A stretch of 64,000 bases of DNA from Rhea pennata (taxonomy: Eukaryota; Chordata; Aves; Rheiformes; Rheidae): assembly GCF_028389875.1 (NCBI RefSeq), contig NC_084663.1, positions 160,423,801-160,487,800 on the forward strand. Reading direction: 5' to 3'. This document shows, one piece after another, positions 13,785 to 25,800 of the stretch; position 1 is the stretch's first letter, and each line of letters opens with the position of its first letter. Position numbers and translations under genes: made by a program. The notes beneath the pieces were generated by a model, which worked only from the letters and a program-made list of their open reading frames with translations, was not told where the DNA came from and searched no databases.

Positions 13785-15549
13785 GATAAGACTAGAAAGG
13801 CCAAAGCCCATTTGGAAGTTAATCTGCCAAGGGATGCCAAGGACAGTAAGAAGGGCTTCTGTTAAGTACATCAGTAGTAAAGGGAAGACCAGGGGAAATG
13901 TGGGCCCACTGCTGAATGGAGCAGAGACCATGGTGACAAAGGACACAGAAAAGGCTGAAATACTGAATTTTCTTTCTTCCCCTTAGCCTTTACTGGTAAG
14001 ACCAGCCCTCAGGAATCCTAGCCCACAGAGACCAGGAGGTCTGGAGAGAGGAAGAGTTTCCCTTGGTGGGGGACAACTCGGTTAGGGATCAACTAAGCAA
14101 ACTGGACATACACAAGTCAGTGTGGCCTAATGGGATGCACCCACGAGTGCTGAGAAAGCTGGTGGATGTCATTGCTAGGCTGATTTCCATCATCTTTGAA
14201 AGGTTATGGTGATGGGGAGAGGTGCCTGGGGACTGGAAGAAAGCAAGTGTCACTCCAGCCTTCAAAAAGGGCAAGTAGGAGGACCCAGAGAACATCAGGC
14301 CACTCAGCCTCACCTCCATCCCTGGAAAGGTGCATAAGAAAGTGGATGCATAAAAAGGTGATCAGCATGGATTCAGCGAGGGGAAATCCTGCTTAACCAA
14401 CCTCACAGTCTTCTATGATGGAGTGACTGGCTGGATAGATGAGGGGAGAGCAGTGGATGTTGTTTGCATTGACTTCAGGAAGGCTTTTGATAATGTCTCC
14501 CAGAACATCCTTCTAGGCAAGCTCGGGAAGTACAGGCTAAATGAGCAGTGAGGTGGACTGAAAACTGGTTGAGTAGCAGTGGGTTGTGATCAGTAGCACA
14601 GAAGTTAGTTGGAGGCCTGTAGCTGGTGGTGTCGCCCAGGGGTCAACACTGGGTCCAGTTTTGTTCAACTTATTCATCAGTGACCCAGATGAAGGGACAG
14701 ATGCACCCTCAGCAAATGTGCAGATGATACAAAACGGAGAGGAGTGGCTGACACACCAGAGGGCTGTGCTGCCATTCAGAGGGGCCTCAACAAGCTGAAG
14801 AGATGGGCAGAGGGGAACCTCATGAAGTTCAGCAAATGGAAGCGCAGAGGCCTGCCCCTGGGGAGGAATAACCAGGACAGGCTTGGGGCTGAGGTGCTGG
14901 AAAGCAGCTCTGTGGAGAAGGATCTGGGGATCCTGGTGGACAACAAGCTGACCATGAGCCAGCCACGTGCCCTAGTGGCCAGGAAGGCCAACGATATCCA
15001 AAGGTACATTGCCAGCAGGTCAAGGGAGGTGATCCTATCCCCTATACTCAGCCCAGCTGAGGCCTCACTGGGAATGCTGGATCCTGTGCTGGGCTCCCCA
15101 GTATAAGAAAGATGTGGATGTACCTGCATGAGTCCAGTGAAGGGCTGCTAGGATGATGAAGGGACTGGAGTATCTTTCATGTGAGGAAATGCTGGGAGGG
15201 CTGGAACTGTTCAGCCTGGGGAAGACCAAGGGAGGGGATCTTATGAACACACACAAATATCTGAAGGGAGTGTGTAAAGAGGATGGGGCCAGACTTTTCC
15301 TGGTGGTGCCCAGTGACAGGATGAGGCACAAACTGAAACTCAGGAAGGTCCGTCTGAATATAAGGAAAGGCTTTTTTAATGTGAAGTGACTGAAAACTGG
15401 AACAAGTTGCCCAGAGAGGTTGTGGAGTCTCCTGTGGAGATAATAAGCCATCTGGACCGGGTCCTGGGCAGCATGCTCTAGGTGACCCTGCTTGAGCAGG
15501 TTATCTCCAGAGATTCCTCCTATCCTCAACTATTGTGTGATTCTGTGAT
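13785..15549 (+). mobile_element. CR1 LINE, 5'-truncated copy 2
   Basis: A second CR1 copy in the same orientation, about 1.4 kb after the first and starting slightly further 5' within ORF2. It has many stops and indels. The catalytic box region at 14717-14728 reads CADD rather than FADD. It ends with gattctgtgatg after a CR1 3' end that is more diverged than that of copy 1. The greater decay suggests an older insertion. It is not functional. Confidence 0.95.
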
Positions 15550-18500
15550 GAGGCAGCAGGGGCAGTCAGGCAGTAGTCTGACTACTGGACAAAGATATTA
15601 TATTTATTTGATTCTAGAAGCAGGAAAAAATAGATTCCAGGAAATCAAAGTGTTTCCAAGTAGCTGCATTGTAGCATAACTACTGCAGCTATTTGGTGAG
15701 CCACTGCATGGGTAACAATAAACATCACCTGAAGGAACGCTTGAAATACTAACAACTGTGTGTCAGCTTGCAGCAATTGACAAAGTAGATGGCTCTCAGG
15801 TGGTCTCCTTTCATGTCAAACATTTCTGTATGATGAAATACATCATAATTTAGATGCACCTACTTCTCTTCACAAAATGAGGTGCAGACAACTCTTTGTG
15901 TACAAACTTTGTTATAGATACCTAATATCAGGAAAGATGAATCTTATCATGCATCTTATCAGTACTGAATCCAGACCTTTGAAGTCTCAACAGTCTCAAC
16001 TGCTAAACAGACAGTTTAGCAACTGTCCTGAAAGATGTTCTTCCTGGAAGTAATACAAACTATTTCATGATGATCAAAAGAAGGCAATAAGATCTCCACT
16101 AGATAAAGGTTTAAATCCTGCTTACTGCTTTTCTGAAGCCAAAATAAATGCATTACTTCAAATAAGGGGCCTTCTCCCCAAAACAAGTCAGTAACTTTAC
16201 ACAAGTAGCAAATAAGTAAAATTAAGAGTGGAGTGAATGATAAAATAACAAGACTAAGGTTGCTGCCCAAAGATACTTAGGAAGAATGCTTCAAATCAGG
16301 AGTTAAAAAATTACAGTGTGGGGAATACTTGCCTTTTCTATTATTTTAATACTACCAGCATCGTATTTGGAAGATGCAGTCTTATGGATATCACTAAGGC
16401 AAAAATAAAGTCCTAATTCAAGAGCCTAGGCAGGTGCACACCCAGTACATACATGCATACACACAGTTGCTAGGAAAGTCACCTTCCTTAATTCTTTATT
16501 TCATCAGAAATGCCAGCTGTGCAACACATCTTATTCTCATGCATGTATTCCATACATGAGACTAAAAGATCTAGATTTGTAGAGAATAATAGACAACATT
16601 TGGCATAATAACATATCTGATCTATACTGGAGAGTACCAGCCCTTGCCCTCAGCATTACTTTGAAGTCTGTGCAGAGAAAAGGTAACGACAGAATGTCAC
16701 AGCAGTACACAAACCCTGTGATAAAAACACGAAGTCAAGTCTACAAGTCATTTTCTTACACAGATCTTGCAAAGGATTCTCAGATCATCCTTCTGTTAAA
16801 CAAAGCCAGGCAAAGGTAACTAGACATTTATCCGCATTAATGTTTTTTGTAAACATACTAGAGCTGCAAACAGAGAGTATGCAATTTCACATTCACAAGA
16901 AGAACGGATGAGTTTAAATGGGAAAACACCTAAGCGTCAGGAGATAATGTGTTTTTCAAAATGACACTAATGAATGCTAGTTACCACCTCATGGTTAAAT
17001 AAGCTAATGAAGCTAAAATATAGGAACGTTATGATGCCTGAAGCGTGTGTCGGATTCTAGTTTTTTGATAATGAATACAACTTTTGAGCACTTTTGCCAG
17101 GGCATGAAGGGTAGATAATTCCTGGAGCTGCCAAAGCAGATTGCCTCTATCGTTTACAATGCTTTCTGTGCTACATTAAGAGATCTTATGATTTCTTATT
17201 GAATGCAATGGCTAGGTATTTTTATAAACTATGATTTAGAGCCCAAAACTGAAGAAAACTGTTTAGGGAAAAAAAAAAAAAAATCCTTCCCCTATCAGTA
17301 ATCACTTGCTCTATAGGTAGAGTCCTTTTAGCTTTTGATAGTTGCAGATAAAGTCACTCAGTTGGAAGAATTTTTGTTTGGGCAATAGTACTCCAGCGCT
17401 TGTGGAAGATCAAGAATGTTTTAAGGCTTCAATAGTCTTCTACTCCCATAAGCATCAAATAAGGAATTTGAACAGCTAAAATTAGTGATTCAGATAAATA
17501 AATGGAAAGGGAGTCTAGAGTTTTTAAAGCTTATGTGAATTAGGAAGAGCACTACAGAAACTTTTGAAATAACGCTGGCAAGTTCAGAGAGGACAGGCAA
17601 GACATGAAATCCAGGTACTCAGTGGAACGGACCTGAGCATCTGGCGTATTGACAGATTCAACGCCCCTTTAACAAGGTAGAAGCAACTGTGCTAAGTTGA
17701 GCTTTACTGGCTCTGGCACAGAGGGAAATCTCATCTCCTGGTCCTGTCTGGTCTGCTTTACTTGGGCTGATTGGCTATTAGGACAACTCGAATGCTGCTC
17801 TCTTGTGCTGAGGAGAGCCAAAGTCAATGCAGTTTCGATGGTAATACCACGTGATACTATTTACGCCACATGGTAGTAGCCCAACAGAAAAAAAAAAGAA
17901 AAAATCTAAGCCCAGAGCCTCCAGAAAAAGTATAAAAAAAACAAGCAGCAGGGAACAATGTAATTGTTTTAAACTGAAGGGAAAATAAAGGAATATAGAA
18001 ACTAAATACTTCAAAAATACAGGCCAGGTCAAGGACGTGAAATAATCCAGCTCTTTTTTGTTGTCAGGTATCTGTGCTTGAGATAACTGATCTGACTTAC
18101 TAATTCTTTCACATTACTGATATCTAATCCTTAAGAATTCACTTTCCACAAGTATGAATGCTCAAACTTGTGCAAATTCAGGATTAACAAATATTTAACA
18201 AAGTGGGAGCTACAGCAATAGAAGCTTTGTCATACTGACAATTTCAGCTGCCTCTAAACAAACTACAATGTTATTCCATATGATTAAGGCATTTTATGTC
18301 AGAGAAACATTTGGTTATCATATTGTTGGACAGTGTTTTTACTTTAATGCACCTCATTTTGTATTTTTTTATTTGAACATTTTTTAAAAAACAAAACTAA
18401 GATTCCTTTGGGGTTGGACAGGAATTTGTGTGTGAAGTTCTATTTTTTCTTGCTAGAAAGGAAGAAGAATTTAAACCCTCTTTCAAAAACTTTCCCTGTT

Positions 18501-19089
18501 TCAAGACTGTGATTGACTAAGTCTTCAGTTCTTTACTGAAGTCTTTTTCAACATCAACGCTTATATTAACATCTTCAAAGTAATACAAATGTGAAAGCAT
18601 CACACTGAACTCTGTGAGAAATCTGATATACTAGAAAAACTTTGCTGGTAAATGATGTATTGCTGTTAGATCACCAAAAAAAAAAAGAACACAAAACAGT
18701 TTTGATTCTTTCAGGTCAGGCTATCAATTATGTCTAATTGTTTTAAATAAAAACATATACTGCCATGATGTTATCACCTGCTGCCAGACCTGTTGCACAC
18801 TTGCAGCTGGAGCAATACTACTTTAAGTTATGAAATGCGATTGTAACTGAATATGAAAAACAGTTAAGATACGTAAATTTACTGTCATAAGAGGAATGCC
18901 ATTGAATTTCAATTGTACACACTTGGGTGAGAAATTTGTTAAAAAGAAACAAAAATGCATAAAATCTGTAATAGGCAACAATATACAAAATTTCAAATAT
19001 AAAATTAGGACTCGTATAGTTTGTTACTTGCATCTTTTCACAAGAGCAAATTAAAAGAACCACACATCACTGAACTTCTACACAAGCTT
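15550..19089. other. Intergenic DNA downstream of IPO5
   Basis: AT-rich sequence after the inferred IPO5 cleavage site. Additional AATAAA hexamers on the minus strand (for example near 18368-18373) could serve longer 3' UTR forms. No gene was recognised. Confidence 0.55.
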
Positions 19090-19106
19090 CTTGTGTTTCA
19101 ATGTCA

Positions 19107-19112
19107 TTTATT
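19107..19112 (-). terminator. IPO5: IPO5 poly(A) signal AATAAA (distal)
   Basis: AATAAA on the minus strand about 640 bases after the stop. It is followed about 20 bases later by a CA-containing cleavage zone, then GT-rich sequence (TGATGTGTGG) and a T run, the usual downstream element. It is the best-formed signal I noticed near the gene end. Confidence 0.75.
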
Positions 19113-19706
19113 GAGGAGTGAACGAGATACTGTCAGACATGCCAAAGAGACTTCACATTCAAGGGCTGGAAGCTGAACAGCTTTCCTCATTGAGTCACTG
19201 TACAAGTTGTTTTACGGAATCTGAAAGTGCGATCAATGAGGTCTTCATGCTTGATGTTTTTGTCTTCAGTTTTTCATCTTTTGATCTACTAACTTGCTGG
19301 GCAGAAGGACGCTTTCTACCCTACAAAGACTCACACTCCGATTAATACAATTAACACTAGATGTAGAGATTTTTTTTTTAATCTGTTGTAACGTACATCT
19401 ACTGCTGAATACAAGGTCTTAAAGCTGTTTCTTAATTCATTATATCTAATGAGAAAATTCAACTTGTTTCCCTTTCACCATCATATGGATGGCTTATACC
19501 ATTAGAAAAATATTCTTCAGTGCTATTGTAGGGTTTACAGGAAGCTTCTTCAGTGTTGTGGGATAGGAACAGATTTAAACACCATTCTGCGAGAATGCTT
19601 CTTCCTGCTGCCACTGCCTGTAGGTTGCAGAAAAATGGCCTACACGCACTACAGTTCTGTTTTACTCAAGAAAGAAACAAAAGAAACCTAAACAATAGGG
19701 TAAACG

Positions 19707-19712
19707 TTTATT
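19707..19712 (-). terminator. IPO5: Possible proximal poly(A) signal
   Basis: AATAAA only about 40 bases after the stop codon, followed by TTGTTTAGG and a T-rich run. It could give a very short 3' UTR form. Use is not shown by sequence alone. Confidence 0.4.
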
Positions 19713-19749
19713 TGGAGTTAGTTTTCTTGCGGATGATAATTAAGGCCCT

Positions 19750-19836
19750 TCAAGCAGAGTTCAGGAGCTCCTGTATGGCTGCCTGTTGATCTGCATTGAG
19801 CTGTGATATGCATTCTGTCCACAGTCCTCCAGATGT
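19750..19836 (-). CDS. IPO5: IPO5 coding exon 26 (residues 1071-1098 and stop)
   Basis: Encodes [16 protein letters not shown] through QELLNSA, then TGA at 19752-19750. This is the diagnostic IPO5 C-terminus. The exon continues as 3' UTR. Confidence 0.97.
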   Translation of the reverse strand, partial: TSGGLWTECISQLNADQQAAIQELLNSA

Positions 19837-22800
19837 CTAAAAAACAAGAGAAGTTGTGTTTATACAAGCAGACAAGCTTCTAAGGCAGATACTAAATTTT
19901 CATGTTTTACAAGGCTCAGCATCCACTGGGCTCATTCCTGCAGTATATATACAAAAGAGAAAAGGCTTAAGTCTTCAGTTATACACAGCCTCACATAGGT
20001 TCAGTTAGGGATTCTCTGTAATGCCAAATGCAAGCAAGTTGTGGTTAGACTGAACCAAAATTACTGAACTTCCTGGCAACTCTCTATAAATTTATTCTGA
20101 TTTGACCCATTTAGTTAAGTCTTCTCTCTTAGGCTAACCATAGCATAAACATGTTCTGTTTTGCACTGAAGTTAAAAGATTAATATTCTGGCAAAACAAT
20201 CATTTAAATGCAGGAATGTCTTCTGGGCACTGATACACCAGCAATTCACTGTGATTATAGCATGCAAACTACAAAAGTGTATATGTGCAAAATTCTGCTA
20301 TAAATGCAAGGTACAATTATTCTTCAGTGAGAAGAATAGTAAATTACCACCTAAAGAGAAGAAAAGGTATATAGTATATATCTTTGGAAATGTAAAATCT
20401 ATACTCTCCTTTGCCTCACTATACCTTATTTGTGTGACCACAGCCCTCTGCTGAGATGCTAGTTTTTAAAGTCATCATCGGAAGAGACTGGTTATAATAC
20501 TACCAAAATATCCTGAAAATTAAAAAAGGTTGCGAAAAAGTATATTTTGGATTATTAATTGAATTAGGGAGTAATTGGAACCTTGCCTTAGAATGACAGT
20601 GATGGAAAATATTACATGTGACTGGCTTTAAGTCATTAGATTGGCCTTCATGACTGGTGTGTATTTCAAGTACCTTTTTAAATATTGTTTAGCTTTATTT
20701 AAATTTGATATGTTCTACCTTCAGCTCAATTGTAATGTCTGTAAATGTCTTTTCATACACATTTTTAAAGAGTAATTACATCAAAAAAAAGGATTCACAG
20801 AATTCTAACGAGAATTTGATAAACATTTTTGATAAGATTAGGCATTTTAGATTGTCAATAAATAATGAAATACTGCAGAATTAAAGAATTCCAGTATTTC
20901 TGAAACATGTTTAAACTGGTACTACCACTGAAATATTGCTTCTGCTCTAGGAATACTTAGACATGAGGAAAAGAGAAAATTCATATTTTATCCCAACTAT
21001 GGCCATAGTGCTACTCATGCTAGATGCTGGTAGTGGAACAGTTTACTCAAATCATTGCAAAAAAAAGTATTTTCTTCTGTTCACTGCTTCTTCTCCGATT
21101 CCAGGAGACTGTTAGCAGCTACAGACCTTTCAATGTACCTTCCATGCTTTATTGAAGTCAAATTATTATGTGTATAGAGATTTAAGATCAATAAAGGTAA
21201 TCTAAAATTCCTTAAAAAAAAGAAAAAGAAAAAAGAAAAAAAAAAAGACTTAAGATTTCCCCACAGTCTGAAAGTAAATTAACCAAGGTAGGAGTATTGC
21301 TTCAGTCTTAAATGCATCTACCAACCCTGCCCAAACAAGACCTTTTACTCTATCCACAACTCATCTATGCTATACATAGTGCCACTGTATTGGTCAAAAG
21401 AAACTCCCTTCAAGCATTTAAGGTACTGAACAAAGGTATTAGCATAGACTAATAAATGATTCATACTAAGATTTTAACTCTAGGAACAAATAGCAGAAGA
21501 TTCCTGTTTATCAACCAGCATCTAAACCAGTCCGTTCTAAAATTGTTTCACTTCGAAATTTTGCTTGGTTCTATTTACTTTTATGCCTTCACTTAAACAG
21601 TTTTAATAATAATAATGTCATTTTGTACCAGACATAACATCTCACAGGCTGGCACATTAATCCAAATGAATCGCTTCCAAAAATCAAGGATTCCTAATGC
21701 TCTTGAACTTGAGTCTTGCAGAAACATGCTAGGTAGAATGGACAATGGTTAAACAGCTGCTGCTCCAAACCCTATAAATCAAACTCCAAATCTTATATAA
21801 ACACTTTTTTATAAGCTATACGCTTGGCAGGCAAGCAGGCTCTATCATTAACACTAACATTAGCCACTACAACTGTCAAACAAGTCCACCGGATGACCTT
21901 TGGCCCTGGATTTTGCATCAGATATGTCCTGTTAGCATGACTACTTGTTATTGTAGAGATGCAGCTTTAGTATTTCTCAGACATCCTTATTACCCAGCAC
22001 CACAAGTCCTCGTATGCCACAACGGGAGTGATCCTTGCAACAGTTCCCTAAAGAAATGAAAAGCACTGCTCCTTTGAGCAACACCTTCTGTTTACACCGG
22101 ATTAAAGATGGCTGTGGTAAAATTACTCAAGGCTTGGACTCGTCCTCCAGCAAAGGCCCCACGTCTCTACTGTATTAGTAGGTCACCACTGGGTACTGGG
22201 GACCCTTATAGGAACCACACATTACATCAGATCCTGCAGTAGAGTTTACTGATGCAAAGACAGGCAGACTTCTCTCCACATTTTAATTTCTGAAGGACAT
22301 TCTTATTTCACGGTTTTGCCAATACAGTACTTTTGCCTAAATCCAGATTTCAATATTTACCATTTCAGAAAGGTATTTAAACCCATAAAAAAAAACGAAG
22401 TAAGACAAAAAATGCATCACCAAAACTGAAACTGGCTAGCATGTTAACCATTTAGCTGCATATATCCTAAGCCTTGTTTTAATTTGTAAGTTTGAGAAGT
22501 TTATCTAAAAAGATAGGCTTTATTCAAGTGTAAGCATTACCACGTTTTATCAGTAGCAGCTCAATGTGCATCCAGTATCTCCAAGAAATAGATCATTCAT
22601 TGAAGCATCCTTCTTTATGGAGACAGAACTCAAAATTGCTTTAATGATTCAGTTATGCTAACTGTTCCCTTTGCAGCTATGTAAAGCATATATTTACCTG
22701 CACTTGGCGAACAACATTAGCCAACCGCTTGGTACATGGATCTTCATGTTTAATAGCTTCATGAATTTCACCATCCGCAATTATACTGAATATTCTGGGA

Positions 22801-25800
22801 AGATTAGAGTTGTTGGGACCAAGGACAACTGGGTTGTTGCTGTTATAATTGAAATATGTATTACAAATCAATAACTGTTTAACTAAAAAAATTATAAATA
22901 TTTACACATGTAGGTTGAGTGATACTGAAATATCTTATTCCAAGTTTCAATGGAAATTTTCATCCATAAGTATCCATAGCTTTGTCATCTGCTGGAAGAA
23001 CATTTCCTCTCCTGTTAATAGTTAACCAGCCAATTATTTCCTCAGGCTATACTTTATCAGAAAAGTTCTGTACTTTGCAGAATTACTGAGTTCCATGCAG
23101 ATGAACAGAAGTGACAGAAATGCCTTGCCTAAAGTGACTTAATTCTCTCTCCCCCTCAGTGCTGTAGGGGGAAGAAGATTGGCTTACTAGCTTCAGAGAG
23201 CCTCAACGACTACACCGCTCTGCCAGCACACTTGTTGACACCACAAGTAAATAGTTCTGCTAAGCGCTGGAGTAGCGGAGTGCTGGCATCAAGGATCTGG
23301 GTGGAAAACATGATCTACTTCCAGCTCTGCCACCTACCCCTGCTGGAACACAGGGGCTGTGACTGTAGTGCTGACAGCTCAGAGAAGTATATAGCAAGGC
23401 TAGGTCATCTGCACAGAGCTGGGTACAAGGAAAGTACTGCTGTACTTAATTCTGGATTTCTGTACGTGTGCACATACATACCTGTCACTACTACTATGGC
23501 ATCTCAACACAGCTGTACAGGAATATTACCAGTATGGGAACTGCAACTGCCACCATTCATTTTAAATCTTTGCCTTAATAAAGCACCATAAGATATCAGG
23601 TAGTCATAGCCTTTTCAGTCTTTTCTACTGCATTCTTTTCTACTTTTCCATTAGGCTGTAATACACAGTATTGGCCAATAGTTAAGGTATGACTGCTACA
23701 TAATAATTTAGAAGTTGATATTCTTTCAAATATGAACTGCAACCTCCAGCAGCAGAATTTTTTGTTCCATTGACCTATGGGAGGGAGCACAAATCTAAAG
23801 AACAACCTGCGGGACAAGATACTTAGAACAACAATAGAAATAATTACAAACTTAAGGGAGACAACACTATAGTGAGGTTATCCGTATTTTCCAGTTCTCT
23901 ATTTCATACTTTTGTTTGTTCATTTTCAAGCTTTTGGAAAGCAACAAGGAACAAAGCTAATTTAAAGAGCTATGAAAGCAAGGCTGTAAGTGCATGCATG
24001 TTGCTCTTAAATAAAATCATCAGTTGATCAGTTATCAATGTTCAGATGCAAGATGCGTATCAGAAATTTTCCTGAAATTTTCAGGTTCCTGGTTGATCCT
24101 CTCTCACCATGTACATAGAGGTGCCAGAAATTTTTTCAAGTCATACAGATACTTGTTAGGACAAGAATACTGATTGTTTAAAGACAGCAATAACACTGTG
24201 GAAGGTTCAGTTTTTGTATCCCAAATCATCTTCTCTACAGCACATGCATATTAACCTGAAAGTTTTTCAATTTTGGAAAATGAATGCAAGAAAAAAGACC
24301 ACTAGCCTGCAAACAGGCTTACTTTCTGCATTAATATCAAGACTTTATCTTACCTCTCAATTAAGTCACACAGATAATTGAAAGTATGAACAGCTTCCTC
24401 TTTGTCTTCATGCAGGGGAAGCCATGATAACCAGTGTGGCAGGATTTCCTCAACATTTACGCAATCAGGCTTGAATTTCATTATCTTTCCTACAGCTGAA
24501 ATGCAGTTCTCTGTTGCGTTGACATTCTCTTTGGTTTTGGCATCTGGTGACTGAATAACTCTCACCAGCAATGGAAGCGCCTCTGATTGCAAACAAGACA
24601 AGAATAGAGTTTAATGTGCAACTGAGTTACATCACCACCACAAATTCTACACGAGAATATTACATGTATTAAGGACAATTAGTTAATTGCTTTCTTTTTG
24701 TGACCTAAGCACCAAAATTCCAGTAATCCATATGGCTGAACATTTTGCTCTTAGGTTTCTCCCTAGTGAACAGTCATCATAGGAAAGACACCGCTATGCA
24801 AGGCAACACAAGAAAATGGCTACTGCTGAAGTTTGAGTTTGCTTTATAAATGCTGGGAGGGAGAAAAAAAGAAAAAAAATCTTCCTGTATCTCTCCATTG
24901 GAGTTATGCAATTTGTAATACAGAAGACATTGTAATTTATAGCGAAAATGTAGATATCTTTGTAATCTTACATGGTCTATAAACATGGATGATAAAAAGC
25001 AGGAATTAGCGGCTTTCACAAATTCTGACTGCAATACATGCGTGTAGTGTGTGTGTCTGCTGCATATCCACTACTTGTACACACACATAATATATACACA
25101 AATACACACCATTTAGATGTGCTAGGGAAAAACTCAGAAATCATCTCACCTGATCACTCCGCCTAGCATGGTTTATATGGCAAAATTGGAAACAGCTAAG
25201 AAAACATGCATTTTCTTTTTAGATTACTAGCGATTTTTAAGGTCATGAAAGCTTTTAATTACTAGCATCCATGGAGATTTCAAAAACATTCTAGATGTGG
25301 AAACAATGTCCCCTATATTCTTTTGCTACAATATAATCCTAAACCTGTAAGATTTCTAGAACAGCACAGAGGACAGGTTGTGAAGTCATACAGAAAGCAC
25401 ACTTAAACTTTAGTAAATGAAGAAGTGTGAGATCTCACATGACTACATTTTGATGAGTAAGCAACAGCTTTGCAATTAAGCACTACACAGCAACACTTAG
25501 TAAATTAGGTTTACTGAATTAGGTTTTCGAAGAGTTTAGCAGCTATGAAAAAATGTGATTAACCCTGCTGGAAGAGGATAATTTTACAGGGCTGGTAAGT
25601 GTTACAGAACAGCATAAACATAGGTCAGAACCATTCGCTTGCATTTTGAATGGAGACTGAATGATGCTAGACTTCTCTACAAAGCAGTTTGTTTTACAGA
25701 GCTGTCCATAACAATGTCCATGCAAGTTGGATTTGCATTTTATGCCCAGGCCATCATGATTACAGAAGCTAAATCTTACCTTCATTTCCTCCTACAGCTT

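Larger units (their letters stand above)
19090..19749 (-). other. IPO5: IPO5 3' untranslated region
   Basis: The sequence from the TGA to the inferred cleavage zone of the distal poly(A) signal. Its right end is fixed by the stop codon. Its left end is inferred from the signal at 19107-19112, so it may be off by about 20 bases, and longer forms are possible. Short open frames on the plus strand across it look spurious. Confidence 0.7.

Noticed and set aside
23232..23591. 119-codon plus-strand open frame in IPO5 intron 24
   Set aside because: No recognisable domain, antisense within an intron. Part of it (ccagctctgccac) resembles old repeat sequence.
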